Shown here one piece after another: positions 1-9,010 of a DNA stretch of 64,000 nt. The position numbers were made by a program, and so were the translations under genes. The first letter of the stretch is position 1. Each line of letters starts with the position of its first letter. Origin of the DNA: an uncultured Prevotellaceae bacterium. Its GTDB lineage: Bacteria; Bacteroidota; Bacteroidia; Bacteroidales; Bacteroidaceae. The stretch covers positions 50,553 to 114,552 of the forward strand of contig CACYQD010000007.1 in NCBI GenBank assembly GCA_902776475.1, written 5' to 3'. Below the pieces are notes generated by a model. The model saw only the letters and a program-made list of their open reading frames with translations. It had not been told where the DNA came from and ran no database searches.

Positions 1-45
1 GATCATCCGTCCCATTTTCCCATAGCCTATCAATGCTATTTTCAT
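1..45 (-). CDS. dapB: 4-hydroxy-tetrahydrodipicolinate reductase, N-terminal fragment
   Basis: Only the first 15 codons lie in the window; the gene runs off the left edge. They read MKIALIGYGKMGRMI, the start of a Rossmann nucleotide-binding fold with the GYGKMGR loop typical of DapB. DapB reduces dihydrodipicolinate in the lysine/diaminopimelate pathway in the cytoplasm. The gene lies downstream of secDF on the same strand, with a possible hairpin between them. Other small NAD(P)-binding oxidoreductases begin similarly, so the name rests on this short motif. Confidence 0.7.
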   Translation of the reverse strand, partial: MKIALIGYGKMGRMI

Positions 46-72
46 GCCTGTTGAAGTTTGGATTTGAAGAAA

Positions 73-106
73 GTTCCCCACAAGCACTCAATGGCCGGCG
101 GGGAAC
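73..106 (-). terminator. Possible hairpin between secDF and dapB
   Basis: Seven-base inverted repeat GTTCCCC/GGGGAAC (73-79 with 100-106) around a 20-nt loop, followed on the minus strand by a short U-rich stretch. It sits between the secDF stop and the dapB start. The loop is long and the U tract poor, so it may be a weak terminator or only a processing hairpin. Confidence 0.35.
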
Positions 107-128
107 TTATCGTTGTGTAGAAGCTTTC

Positions 129-3100
129 TTATGCTTGGGCGGCTGCCAATTCCTTCTCTTCCTCACGGATCTTGCGGCCCATGGTCAGGTAGGCTGTGGG
201 CGCAGCGATGAAGATGGAGGAGAGCGTACCGAAGATGACGCCGAGAATCATGGCGAAGGAGAAGCTGCGGATGCTCGCACCACCGAAGATGAAGATACAG
301 AGCAGCACGATCAAGGTCGACACAGAGGTATTGACCGTACGGGCAAGCGTCTGGTTGAGCGAGTCATTGAACAGCGTCTGCAGGTCGCGCTTCCGATAGA
401 GGCGGAGATTCTCACGCACACGGTCGAAGACCACCACCTTATCATTGATGGAGTAACCGATAACGGTCAGGATAGCGCCGATGAAAGTCTGGTCAATCTC
501 GAGCGAGAACGGCACGATGCCCCACAGTGCAGAGAAGAAACCAATGACAATCAGGGTATCGAAGGCCAGAGCCACGATGGAACCCACGGAGAATGCCACG
601 TTGCGGAAACGGAGCAGGATATAGAGGAAGATGGCGATCAAGGCGACGATCACACTGATGATGGCCTTGTTGGTCACATCACGGGCGATGGACGGTCCCA
701 CCTTCGTACTGCTGATGATCGAACCACCCTCACGCACGTCGGGGTTCTTGAAGTCGGCCTCATTCTGCTGGGTCACGATGCCTGCTTTCTTGAGGGAGTT
801 GAAGAGCTTGGTCTCTGCCTCGTCATCAACCGTGGAACTGTTGGACTCGATGTTCCAGTTGGTGGAAACACGCACGGTCTGTCCATCGGTACCGATGGCG
901 ATGACACTGGTGTTGGCCTCTTTGCCTGCATTGGCACCAATGGAGTTGACGAAAGTACCGGCGAGGGCCTCACGTACAGTCTCCACAGGAGTCTGCTTGG
1001 CAAGCGTCACGATATAGTTGCGGCCACCGGTGAAGTCAATACTCTTGCTGAGTCCGCGGATGGCGAAGAATCCGATGAAGATCAGGGCGAGGATGCCCCA
1101 CAGGGTGAAGGATTTCCTATAAGCACCCATGAAATTGAAATGGGTGTTCTGCAGCATGTTCTTCGACAGCGGAGTGGTGAAGGTGAGTCCGAGCCACTTG
1201 TCTTTCTTCATCATGTGCTCATAGACGATACGTGTGAGGAACACGGCGGTGAAGAAGGAGCAGCAGATACCGATGATCAGAGTCACTGCGAAGCCCTTGA
1301 CAGGACCGGTACCAATCAGCGCCAGGATGACACCAGTGATGATAGAGGTCAAGTTGGAGTCGAAGATAGCGGAGAAGGCGTTGCTGTAACCTGAGGCAAG
1401 GGCCTGTTTCACGTTCTTGCCGGCACGGAGCTCTTCTTTCGTACGCTCATAGATGAGCACGTTGGCATCCACAGCCATACCGAGGGTCAGCACGATACCG
1501 GCGATACCCGGCATGGTGAGCGCCGACTGGAACGACGCCATGATACCCATGGTGAAGAAGAGGTTGATGATCAGGGCGCAGTTGGCCATCATTCCAGGAA
1601 TGAAGCCATACATGAGGATCATGTAAACCATCAATACGATGAAGGCCACGATGAAGGAGATGATACCCTGCTTGATGGACTGGGCACCGAGAGACGGACC
1701 GACGACCTCTTCCTGCACGATGCGGACGGGAGCCTTCATACGGCCGGACTTGAGGGTGTTGGCCAGGTCCTTGGTATCCTCCACAGTGAAGCTACCACTG
1801 ATCTGAGAGTTACCACCGGTGATCTCCTGGTTGACGTTAGGAGCACTGTAGACCAGGTCGTCAAGCACGATGGCCACAGGCTTGCCCACATTCTTCTTGG
1901 TCAGGTTGGCCCACTCGCGCGCGCCATCCTCATTCATCTGCATGGTCACCACAGGACGGCCAGTGAAATGGTCGAAGTCGTCCTTGGCGCTCTCGATCAC
2001 ATCACCCTCCAGAGGAGCGCGGTTGTCGCTGCCGGTCATGCGGAGGCAGTACAGCTCGAAGATACGCTTGTTGTTGGCGATGCGGTCGGAGGGCTTGGCA
2101 CTCCAGAGCAGCTTCACATCAGCAGGCAGCACCGAACGGGCCAGTTCTGAATGGATGTACGCATTGATGGCGGCGGTATCGGCCATGTTGGCCATACCCA
2201 CGATGCACGACTGGTCGCCGTTGATCATGAGCTTGCTCAACAGAGGATGGTCGGCGGCAGCGGCGTCGGCGGCACTCTTGGCCTCGTCTTTCTTGTCAGT
2301 GGACTTCTTGTCACCCAGCACAAGACCCTTCTCCTCTGCGGCAGGAGCCTCAGTGGCGGTCTCGGTCTTGGTGGAGTCAGCAGCGACACCTTCCTCAGCT
2401 TTCTTCTCGGCTTCCTCACCACCGGCGAGACGGCCGTCAAGCTGCTGGAGATACGGAGCGATCTCCTGAGCAGTGTAGGTCTCCCAGAACTCAAGGTTGG
2501 CGCTTCCCTGCAACAATTTGCGCATGCGCTCAGGATCCTTCACACCAGGCATTTCCACCATGATGCGGCCTTCCTGACCTTCGAGCATCTGGATATTGGG
2601 CTGAACGACACCAAACTGGTCGATACGGTTGGTAATCACGTTCTTGGCATCAGCAACGGTTTCAGCCACCTTGTCGCGAAGCACGCTCTCCACATGGCTG
2701 TCGGTGCTGTTGGTCTTGACCTCAGGCAACTGCTGTGTGGCAAACACCTCGGCGAGGTTGTGGCCGGGAGCATTGGCACGGTAGTGCTTGATGAACAAGG
2801 AGATGAAATCCTCCTGTGTGGTCTCTTCCTCGGCTCTTGCAGCCTTCATCGTCTTGACGAAAGCGGCGTCTTTCTTGAAGCCGGCGAGATTTTCCACGAG
2901 GTCGGGAACAGAGACTTCGAGGATGACGTTCATACCACCCTTGAGGTCCAGTCCAAGACCCACCTGTGTCTCAAGGCACTTCTGGTAGGAATAGACACCA
3001 AGATATTTAACTGAGTCCTTATAGTCCTGCTGGGCTATGGGATCCTTGATTTCTGCGGCTTTCTTGTCGAAATAACTGGAAGCCACAGAGAAGGACAAAT

Positions 3101-3161
3101 AGAAGATACTTGCCAGGGTCAACAAGACCGCTGTAACAATCACAATTCCTTTGTTTTGCAT
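129..3161 (-). CDS. secDF: Protein translocase subunit SecDF (fused)
   Basis: Inner-membrane factor that uses the proton gradient to drive late steps of Sec-dependent export. At 1010 residues SecD and SecF are one chain, as usual in Bacteroidota. Visible marks are an N-terminal transmembrane helix, DLKGGMNV at about residue 72, the SecD membrane signature GMAVDANVLIYER, and a second half with the SecF mark IDFTGGRNY followed by five more helices. Between roughly residues 245 and 305 the periplasmic head carries a low-complexity Ala/Glu/Lys/Asp stretch, unlike compact SecD proteins. A TATCTTTG -7 element (3216-3223, minus) lies upstream of the start. dapB follows downstream. Confidence 0.97.
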   Translation of the reverse strand: MQNKGIVIVTAVLLTLASIFYLSFSVASSYFDKKAAEIKDPIAQQDYKDSVKYLGVYSYQKCLETQVGLGLDLKGGMNVILEVSVPDLVENLAGFKKDAAFVKTMKAARAEEETTQEDFISLFIKHYRANAPGHNLAEVFATQQLPEVKTNSTDSHVESVLRDKVAETVADAKNVITNRIDQFGVVQPNIQMLEGQEGRIMVEMPGVKDPERMRKLLQGSANLEFWETYTAQEIAPYLQQLDGRLAGGEEAEKKAEEGVAADSTKTETATEAPAAEEKGLVLGDKKSTDKKDEAKSAADAAAADHPLLSKLMINGDQSCIVGMANMADTAAINAYIHSELARSVLPADVKLLWSAKPSDRIANNKRIFELYCLRMTGSDNRAPLEGDVIESAKDDFDHFTGRPVVTMQMNEDGAREWANLTKKNVGKPVAIVLDDLVYSAPNVNQEITGGNSQISGSFTVEDTKDLANTLKSGRMKAPVRIVQEEVVGPSLGAQSIKQGIISFIVAFIVLMVYMILMYGFIPGMMANCALIINLFFTMGIMASFQSALTMPGIAGIVLTLGMAVDANVLIYERTKEELRAGKNVKQALASGYSNAFSAIFDSNLTSIITGVILALIGTGPVKGFAVTLIIGICCSFFTAVFLTRIVYEHMMKKDKWLGLTFTTPLSKNMLQNTHFNFMGAYRKSFTLWGILALIFIGFFAIRGLSKSIDFTGGRNYIVTLAKQTPVETVREALAGTFVNSIGANAGKEANTSVIAIGTDGQTVRVSTNWNIESNSSTVDDEAETKLFNSLKKAGIVTQQNEADFKNPDVREGGSIISSTKVGPSIARDVTNKAIISVIVALIAIFLYILLRFRNVAFSVGSIVALAFDTLIVIGFFSALWGIVPFSLEIDQTFIGAILTVIGYSINDKVVVFDRVRENLRLYRKRDLQTLFNDSLNQTLARTVNTSVSTLIVLLCIFIFGGASIRSFSFAMILGVIFGTLSSIFIAAPTAYLTMGRKIREEEKELAAAQA

Positions 3162-3338
3162 TTCTGTTTTTATGTTATTAATTCATTGTTTTCAGCCCAT
3201 TTGCGTTGTAGCGTGCAAAGATAGTCAATTTTTCACTTTTGGGAAAATTTCTATTAGAATATTATTTATTTTTTAGGATTTGAGCCCGTTTTTGTGCCTG
3301 CAAGTGACACAAAAGCGGTCAGATACGGGCACAAAGAC

Positions 3339-4262
3339 TCATTTCCGCTGACTACTGTCGAAGAGAAACTGCTTTTCTTCCTCTGTCAGACTGGCATAGC
3401 CGTTTTTCCTGATTTTGTCGAGAATCTGATCGACACGCTCTTCCCTGGCTTTCTTGTCGGCGTTGTAGTCCCAGTCCGTCTTGCGGGTGATGTCCTCATC
3501 GCCGGCTTTGCCCTTGCGGCGCTCCCAGTTGTTGCGCAACCGGTCGAAGAACTGCTGTCCGTTGCCGCGGCCATAGACTCCCGAACCATCGGGATGCTTC
3601 TTCCAATAGCGGATCAGGAAGAAACCGAAGAGCATACCGCCGAGGTGGGCGAAATGCGCCACATTGTCGCCAGAGGAACCCATGGCGGCAAACAACTCGA
3701 TGGCCACATAGCCCATGACAAACCACTTGGCCTTGATGGGAATGGGCAGGGGGAAAATGAAGATGCGCTCCTCGGGGAAGGTCATGCCGAAGGCGAGCAG
3801 GATGGCATAGATGGCACCAGAGGCGCCTACCGTCGTCCATGCGTTGAGCGAATCAGCCAGTCCGGGGTCAGACCATGCTGTGGAAATCAGCGAAGTGATG
3901 CCGATTCCCGGTTGGCCCGACAGCACGTAATAGAGGGAGAAATATTGGGAGATTTCCTGGATGATGCCAGCACCGACGCCACAAAAAATGTAATAAAAAA
4001 GGAACTTCTTCGGTCCCCAGACACGCTCCATGACGCAACCGAACATCCAAAGGGCAAACATGTTGAAGAAAAGATGCTCCCAACCCCCATGCATGAACAT
4101 GTAGGTAAAAAATTGATAAAGGCTGAATTTCGAGGCCAAGAAGAAATGGAGACCAAAAATGCTATTGAGGTCTATCCCCCTATATGAAAGCACGAAATAA
4201 GCCAAAAATGCCAATACATTTATTATCAGCAGGTTTTTTGTAATCGTAGGTATGCTGCGCAT
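3339..4262 (-). CDS. Rhomboid family intramembrane serine protease
   Basis: Polytopic membrane protein of the rhomboid family, which cleaves transmembrane substrates within the bilayer. GASGAIYA carries the catalytic Ser (residue 148 with the start used here) and HFAHLGG the catalytic His (206). The HGGWEHLFFNM segment in an early helix is also family-typical. A hydrophilic cytoplasmic tail of about 85 residues follows the last helix. The start at 4262 (MRSIPTITKN) is chosen because the membrane domain begins right after it; an in-frame ATG at 4298 would add 12 residues. The substrate is unknown. Confidence 0.9.
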   Translation of the reverse strand: MRSIPTITKNLLIINVLAFLAYFVLSYRGIDLNSIFGLHFFLASKFSLYQFFTYMFMHGGWEHLFFNMFALWMFGCVMERVWGPKKFLFYYIFCGVGAGIIQEISQYFSLYYVLSGQPGIGITSLISTAWSDPGLADSLNAWTTVGASGAIYAILLAFGMTFPEERIFIFPLPIPIKAKWFVMGYVAIELFAAMGSSGDNVAHFAHLGGMLFGFFLIRYWKKHPDGSGVYGRGNGQQFFDRLRNNWERRKGKAGDEDITRKTDWDYNADKKAREERVDQILDKIRKNGYASLTEEEKQFLFDSSQRK

Positions 4263-4385
4263 ATAAAGAATCTCTTTAATAACTGAAAAACGCCGCAAAA
4301 TTACGAAAAATATCCGTTATAATACACGAAATCAATCCTCTACATGTATTTTTTCATGTTTTTCTTCACTTTTTTTTATTTTTTG

Positions 4386-4416
4386 TTTGTTTTATGAAAT
4401 GATTAACCTATATTTG
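4386..4416 (+). promoter_or_regulatory. Promoter of the HU gene
   Basis: TTTG at 4386-4389 and TATATTTG at 4409-4416 with a 19-bp spacer match the Bacteroidetes primary sigma-factor consensus. Transcription would start near 4423, about 45 nt before the HU start codon. Confidence 0.7.
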
Positions 4417-4468
4417 CCGAAAATTCATGACATTACATTCATACATTAACCATTTATTTACAAAAATT

Positions 4469-4741
4469 ATGAATAAGACAGAATTAATCGAGAAAATTGC
4501 AGAGAAATCAGGTCTGACCAAAGTTGATTCCAAAAAGGCTCTCGAGGCTGCTTTGGATGCCATCAAGGAGGCTCTCGTAGCTGACGACAAAGTGGCTCTG
4601 ATTGGTTTCGGAACTTTCAGCGTGAACACCCGTGCTGCCCGCGAAGGTATCAACCCGAGCAACAAAGCTAAGATCCAGATCCCTGAGAAGAAAATTGCCA
4701 AATTCAAGGCTGGTGCAGAGTTGGCAGACGCACTGAAATAA
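4469..4741 (+). CDS. HU family DNA-binding protein
   Basis: Ninety-residue histone-like protein that binds and bends DNA as a dimer and organises the nucleoid. It has the HU/IHF layout: helical N-terminus MNKTELIEKIAEKSG, central GFGTFSV turn and a beta-arm region ending in a short helix. The start at 4469 gives the normal HU length; an upstream in-frame ATG at 4427 would add an unrelated 14-residue tail. It is monocistronic, with its own promoter and a strong terminator. Confidence 0.95.
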   Translation: MNKTELIEKIAEKSGLTKVDSKKALEAALDAIKEALVADDKVALIGFGTFSVNTRAAREGINPSNKAKIQIPEKKIAKFKAGAELADALK

Positions 4742-4762
4742 TCTGTAAAGAAAATTCCCAAA

Positions 4763-4794
4763 CAAAATGGGCAGCCGATTGGCTGCCCATTTTG
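4763..4794. terminator. Bidirectional terminator between HU and kduD
   Basis: Perfect 14-bp stem (4763-4776 with 4781-4794) with a GATT loop, GC-rich in the middle and with A/T ends, so it can terminate from either side. It separates the convergent HU and kduD genes. Confidence 0.9.
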
Positions 4795-4811
4795 TTGTTG
4801 GATAGAATGGA

Positions 4812-5618
4812 TCAAGGCTGTTTTCCGATATAGGCCAGAATACCTCCATCGACATAGAGCACATGGCCATTCACGGCGTCGGAGGCATGTGAGGCGAGGA
4901 AGACGGCGGGTCCGCCCAGTTCCTCAGGCTCAAGCCAGCGTCCTGCCGGTGTCTTGGCGCAGATGAAGGAGTCGAATGGATGACGGCTGCCGTCGGGCTG
5001 GCGCTCGCGGAGCGGTGCGGTCTGCGGCGTGGCGATGTAACCCGGTCCGATGCCGTTGCACTGGATGTTGTACTCTCCGTATTCTGAGCAGATGTTGCGG
5101 GTGAGCATTTTGAGTCCACCCTTGGCAGCAGCATAAGCGCTGACGGTCTCGCGGCCCAGTTCGCTCATCATTGAACAGATGTTGATGATCTTGCCTTCGC
5201 GGCGCTCCATCATTTCGGGGATGACGGCTGAAGAGCAGATAAACGGTCCGACAAGGTCGATGTCGATCACCTGCTGGAACTCTGCGCGCTTCATCTCGTG
5301 CATGGGGATGCGCTTGATGATGCCGGCGTTGTTGACAAGGATGTCAATCTGTCCGACTTCCTCATGGATTTTCTCCACAAGAGCCTTCACGTCATCCTCT
5401 TTGGTGACGTCGCAGACATAGCCCTTCACATTGTCGATACCAGCTTCCTTGTAGTTGTTGAGACCACGCTCCAGGGCAGCCTCATTGATGTCATTGAAAA
5501 TGATGGTCTTGATGCCAGCGGCAACAAATGCCTTGGCGATGTTGAAACCAATGCCGTAGGATGCACCTGTGATCCAGGCATTCTTTCCTTCAAGTGAAAA
5601 TAGATTTGAACTGATCAT
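4812..5618 (-). CDS. kduD: 2-deoxy-D-gluconate 3-dehydrogenase / gluconate 5-dehydrogenase (KduD-like SDR)
   Basis: Cytoplasmic short-chain dehydrogenase of 268 residues. The family reduces 2,5-diketo-3-deoxygluconate, the KduI product, to 2-keto-3-deoxygluconate in pectin/uronate breakdown. Seen: the cofactor loop TGASYGIG (17-24), NNAG (96-99) and the catalytic set Ser149, Tyr162, Lys166 (YAAAK). Close relatives act as gluconate 5-dehydrogenases, but kduI about 0.6 kb upstream on the same strand supports the KduD role. A four-helix-bundle gene and repeats separate the pair. Confidence 0.85.
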   Translation of the reverse strand: MISSNLFSLEGKNAWITGASYGIGFNIAKAFVAAGIKTIIFNDINEAALERGLNNYKEAGIDNVKGYVCDVTKEDDVKALVEKIHEEVGQIDILVNNAGIIKRIPMHEMKRAEFQQVIDIDLVGPFICSSAVIPEMMERREGKIINICSMMSELGRETVSAYAAAKGGLKMLTRNICSEYGEYNIQCNGIGPGYIATPQTAPLRERQPDGSRHPFDSFICAKTPAGRWLEPEELGGPAVFLASHASDAVNGHVLYVDGGILAYIGKQP

Positions 5619-5651
5619 GATGGTTGGTGTTTTTTATGTTTTGTATTTTTT

Positions 5652-5735
5652 TGAGGAGTTTAGGAGTTTGGGAGTCTAGGAGTTTAGACAAATGCTTTTT
5701 GAGGAGTTTAGGAGATTGGGAGTTTAGACAAATGC
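5652..5735. repeat. Left arm of an inverted repeat, itself a tandem duplication
   Basis: Two adjacent copies (from 5652 and from 5700) of an AG/T-rich repeat built of GGAGTTTAG-like units, each ending in TTTAGACAAATGC. The first copy has one extra unit. The reverse complement of the same unit series lies at 6177-6220 on the other side of the four-helix-bundle gene. A 27-nt stretch at 5703-5729 is identical to 28537-28563. Confidence 0.8.
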
Positions 5736-5738
5736 TTT

Positions 5739-6116
5739 TCATTTATTCATTGCATTATTATTGATAATCCCATTACAATAAGCCGTCAGAAGTTTACCTG
5801 CACTCTCTATGGAATCCTTTAACTGATTATACTGAATTTCATCAATCATTTTGAGATCCTTTGAAAGGATGATATAATTCATGCATTCAGCCATACTGCC
5901 TTCTGCAATGTTCAGGAACCGTAGCTTGTCTGCCTTACTGAGTTTTTTATAGCCTTCAGCAATATTGGCGCCTATTGAGACCGCCGCCCGTCGGAATTGG
6001 GCGGTCAAGCCAAACTTTTCTTCTTCAGGAAAACATTTCGTAATGTCATAGACGAGTTTTGTAAACTCATGTGATTTTTGCCATGCGAGAATGTTTTGAA
6101 AAGAAAAAGACACCAT
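5739..6116 (-). CDS. Four helix bundle protein (23S rRNA intervening-sequence protein family)
   Basis: A 125-residue all-helical protein of the family first found in intervening sequences of 23S rRNA genes and related to the Avd proteins of diversity-generating retroelements. Marks are the N-terminal FQNILAWQKSHEFTKLVYDIT, the QFRRAAVSIGANIAEGY core and the SMAECMNYI segment. No enzymatic residues are evident and the cellular role is unknown. The gene is AT-rich compared with kduD and kduI and sits inside inverted GGAGTTTAG repeats, suggesting it arrived as a small insertion. Confidence 0.85.
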   Translation of the reverse strand: MVSFSFQNILAWQKSHEFTKLVYDITKCFPEEEKFGLTAQFRRAAVSIGANIAEGYKKLSKADKLRFLNIAEGSMAECMNYIILSKDLKMIDEIQYNQLKDSIESAGKLLTAYCNGIINNNAMNK

Positions 6117-6176
6117 TTAAGATCAGCCTTTGTTTTATCCATCTAGCTAAACGCCACCCCCGCCAAGCAGAGGTAT

Positions 6177-6220
6177 TGTCTAAACTCCTAAACTTCTAAA
6201 CTCCTAAACTCCAATTTCTC
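6177..6220. repeat. Right arm of the inverted repeat around the four-helix-bundle gene
   Basis: Reads TGTCTAAACTCCTAAAC and further CTCCTAAA units, the reverse complement of the unit at 5652-5735. The two arms face each other with their TTTAGACA ends inward and enclose about 440 bp containing only the small gene. Confidence 0.8.
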
Positions 6221-6240
6221 TATTCTCCCAGCTCCAAATA

Positions 6241-7083
6241 TCATTTTAAGTCTGTGATCAACGAGAAGTCCTGGTCGCCGTAGTCAAGATTCTCACCTCC
6301 CATGCCCCAGATAAACGTGTAGTTGTGGGTGGCGGCGGCACTGTGGATGCTCCATTCAGGGGAAAGCACGGCCTGGTCGCCCTTCATCCAGATGTGGCGG
6401 GTCTCCTGGACCTCTCCCATGAAGTGGCAAACGGCCTGATCCTCGGGTACCTCGAAATAGAAATAAGCCTCCATGCGGCGGCTGTGGACATGTGCCGGCA
6501 TGGTGTTCCACACACTGCCGGTGGCCAGTTCGGTCATACCCATCTGCAACTGGCAGGTGGGGAGCACCTGGTTGACAATCATTTTGTTGATGTTGCGCTC
6601 ATTGCTCATCTCGAGGCTTCCCATGTGGGCCACGACGGCATTCTCCTTGGTCACTTTCTTGCAAGGATAGGCATGGTGAGCGGTGCAGGAGTTGAAATAA
6701 AACTTGGCGGGCTTGTCGGCGTCCTTGCTGCAGAACACCACGTCGCGGTCGCCGCTGCCGATGTAGAGGGCTTCCTTGTAGTCGAGTTCAAACACCTCGT
6801 CACCCACTTTCACACAACCGGCTCCGCCTACGTTGAAGATACCTACCTCACGGCGTGTGGTGAAGAAGGGAGCTTTCAGCGGGTCGATGGCCTCAAGTTT
6901 GAGTTCTTCCTTGACAGGCATGGCGCCTCCCACAACCATGCGGTCGTACATGGAATAGACCATGTTGACTTCGTCGGCTGCGAATACTTTCTCGATCAGG
7001 AAATCACGGCGGATGCGTGTCGTGTCATAACTTTTTGCGTCCTCAGGATGGGCCGCATAACGGATTTCGTAATTTGTTTTCAT
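6241..7083 (-). CDS. kduI: 5-dehydro-4-deoxy-D-glucuronate isomerase
   Basis: Isomerises 4-deoxy-5-threo-hexosulose uronate, released from unsaturated pectin oligomers, to 2,5-diketo-3-deoxygluconate in the cytoplasm. The 280-residue length is normal. The cupin metal site is visible: His198, His200 and Glu205 (HVHSRRME) and His247 (WSIHS), matching the zinc ligands known in E. coli KduI. The start at 7083 (MKTNYEIRY) is the family's usual N-terminus; codons up to 7119 look like leader. kduD lies downstream, and the PL9 and GH3 enzymes at 12.7-18.4 kb fit the same substrate chain. Confidence 0.95.
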   Translation of the reverse strand: MKTNYEIRYAAHPEDAKSYDTTRIRRDFLIEKVFAADEVNMVYSMYDRMVVGGAMPVKEELKLEAIDPLKAPFFTTRREVGIFNVGGAGCVKVGDEVFELDYKEALYIGSGDRDVVFCSKDADKPAKFYFNSCTAHHAYPCKKVTKENAVVAHMGSLEMSNERNINKMIVNQVLPTCQLQMGMTELATGSVWNTMPAHVHSRRMEAYFYFEVPEDQAVCHFMGEVQETRHIWMKGDQAVLSPEWSIHSAAATHNYTFIWGMGGENLDYGDQDFSLITDLK

Positions 7084-7215
7084 CATATTTTTAGTAGCTT
7101 TTCGTTTGTCTGCTTGCAAACTTACACAAAAAAAATGAAATATCAGTATGTTTTTCCAAAAAAGATAGCTTTAAGGAAAAAGGGACGTGCCGATCGGCAA
7201 CATCCCTCTCTCTCG

Positions 7216-7286
7216 TTGGGTCACTCGGATTCGAACCGGGAATGACAGAACCAAAACCTGTAGTGTTACCATTACACCATGACCCA
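7216..7286 (-). tRNA. tRNA-Gln (TTG)
   Basis: Full cloverleaf: 7-bp acceptor stem TGGGTCA/TGACCCA, anticodon loop TTTTGGT giving anticodon TTG, and T-arm GGTTCGAATCC. CCA is not encoded. A TACCTTTG -7 element lies just upstream on the minus strand (7297-7304). Confidence 0.95.
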
Positions 7287-7402
7287 AAATCGGCTGCAAA
7301 GGTACGAAAAAAATGTGATTACAGCCTATTGTTCAACCAAAAAAATTGTCCTGACAGGGAAAAAATCTATTTTACCCGTCGTTTTCTCCCTTTTTTTGGC
7401 GC

Positions 7403-8701
7403 CTACTTCACGATCAGCAGGTAATAGTTTTTCTTACCTTTCTGAGCTAGCAGATATTTGCCGTCGATCAGGTCATCTGCGGTGATCGGACGGTTCTGGT
7501 CGGTCAGTTTCTCCTTGTTCAGGCTGAAACCGCCACCTTGCACCATCTTGCGCATCTCACCCTTCGAGGGGAACACAGGAGCCGCTGCCGTGAGCAGTTC
7601 CACAGCCGGAAGTCCCAGTTGGTCGCGACCGATCTCAAACTGCTGCACACCCTCAAACACGTCGAGCAGAGTCTGCTCATCGAGTTTCTGAAGCGCTTCC
7701 TTGGTTGATTTGCCAAACAGGATATTCGAGGCCTCGATGGCCATCTCCAGGTCTTCACGGGAGTGCACCATCACGGTCACCTCCTCAGCCAGACGGCGCT
7801 GCAGGATCCTGCGGCCGGGATCAGCCTTGTGCTCCTCCACCAAAGCGTCGATGGTCTCCTTTTCCAGACTGGTGAAGATCTTGATGTAGCGCTCGGCATC
7901 ATCATCGCTCACGTTGAGCCAGAACTGATAGAAAGCGTAGGGAGTCGTGCGCTTCGGATCGAGCCACACATTGCCGCTTTCCGTCTTGCCGAACTTCTTG
8001 CCGTCGCTCTTGGTGATGAGCGGACAGGTCAGGGCGAAGGTCTCCACCTCGTTGCCGAGGGTGCGACGGATCAGTTCCGTACCAGTGGTCATATTGCCCC
8101 ACTGGTCGTTGCCGCCCAACTGCAGCTTGACACCTTTGTGCTGATAGAGGTAGAGGAAGTCATAGCCCTGAAGCAACTGATAAGTGAACTCCGTGAATGA
8201 AAGTCCGTCGCGGGCTGTTCCGTTGAGGCGCTGCTGCACACTCTCCTTGGCCATCATGTAGTTGACGGTGATATGCTTGCCCACCTCGCGGGCAAAATCG
8301 AGGAAGGTGAAATCCTTCATCCAGTCGTAGTTGTTCACCAATTCGGCGGCGTTGGGTTCCTTGCTGTCGAAGTCGAGGAATTTGGCCACTTGTTTCTTGA
8401 TGCACTCCTGGTTATGGTATAGTGTCTCATTGTTGAGCAGGTTGCGCTCCTGGCTTTTCCCCGAGGGGTCGCCGATCATACCGGTGGCTCCTCCCACGAG
8501 GATGATGGGCTTATGGCCGCACCGCTGCAGGTGCCGCAGCATCATGATGCCACACAGATGACCGATATGCAAGGAGTCGGCTGTCGGGTCAGTACCCAGA
8601 TAAGCCGTCACCATCTCTTTCTGGAGGAGTTCTTCCGTGCCTGGCATGATCTGTGCCAACATTCCTCGCCATTTCAGTTCTTCAACAAAGTTCTTCTTCA
8701 T
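7403..8701 (-). CDS. tyrS: Tyrosine--tRNA ligase
   Basis: Class I aminoacyl-tRNA synthetase that charges tRNA-Tyr. Seen: HIGH signature at residues 45-48 after the GTDPTADSL entry strand, the tyrosine-site segment GNDQWGN, the KFGKT version of the KMSKS loop, and a C-terminal S4-like RNA-binding domain. At 432 residues it has the usual bacterial length. The start at 8701 (MKKNFVEEL) is preferred over the adjacent ATG at 8704. It is the last gene of the run from metK, 54 bp after yidD. Confidence 0.97.
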   Translation of the reverse strand: MKKNFVEELKWRGMLAQIMPGTEELLQKEMVTAYLGTDPTADSLHIGHLCGIMMLRHLQRCGHKPIILVGGATGMIGDPSGKSQERNLLNNETLYHNQECIKKQVAKFLDFDSKEPNAAELVNNYDWMKDFTFLDFAREVGKHITVNYMMAKESVQQRLNGTARDGLSFTEFTYQLLQGYDFLYLYQHKGVKLQLGGNDQWGNMTTGTELIRRTLGNEVETFALTCPLITKSDGKKFGKTESGNVWLDPKRTTPYAFYQFWLNVSDDDAERYIKIFTSLEKETIDALVEEHKADPGRRILQRRLAEEVTVMVHSREDLEMAIEASNILFGKSTKEALQKLDEQTLLDVFEGVQQFEIGRDQLGLPAVELLTAAAPVFPSKGEMRKMVQGGGFSLNKEKLTDQNRPITADDLIDGKYLLAQKGKKNYYLLIVK

Positions 8702-8758
8702 CAAATGATTGCAATTATGGGTTTGTATTCTTTAAACGGGGTCCCGAGGACGGGAAAC

Positions 8759-9010
8759 TCACGGTACGGGGTCGTACCCTGAACCACCCCATGGGTTACA
8801 TCTCAAGACGCGCCAGATGGCCAGTGCCAGTCCTTTGAAAGGGCCATGTTTCCGCAACGCCTGGCGCGCATATTCCGAACAAGTAGGCGTGAACCTGCAA
8901 GACGGAGGGGTGAACGGACTGATACATCTCTGGTAAAATGCGATGGGGATCAGCAAGACCCACACCATCGCTTTGGATATCCATTGCCCTATCCTGCGCA
9001 GTACGTTCAT
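8759..9010 (-). CDS. yidD: Membrane protein insertion efficiency factor YidD
   Basis: Small (83 aa) membrane-associated protein that aids YidC-dependent insertion. It has the family pattern: hydrophobic N-terminal segment, then [23 protein letters not shown] with its conserved cysteines, and C-terminal [14 protein letters not shown]. Its start overlaps the end of rnpA by 4 bp, the common rnpA-yidD arrangement, which implies translational coupling. Confidence 0.95.
   Translation of the reverse strand: MNVLRRIGQWISKAMVWVLLIPIAFYQRCISPFTPPSCRFTPTCSEYARQALRKHGPFKGLALAIWRVLRCNPWGGSGYDPVP

Noticed and set aside
33-1394. Long plus-strand reading frame opposite secDF
   Set aside because: It is antisense to a clear SecDF gene; its Asp/Glu/His-rich composition is typical of shadow frames. 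Similar frames opposite the PL9, GH3, bamA, Na/Pi transporter and korA genes were left out for the same reason.
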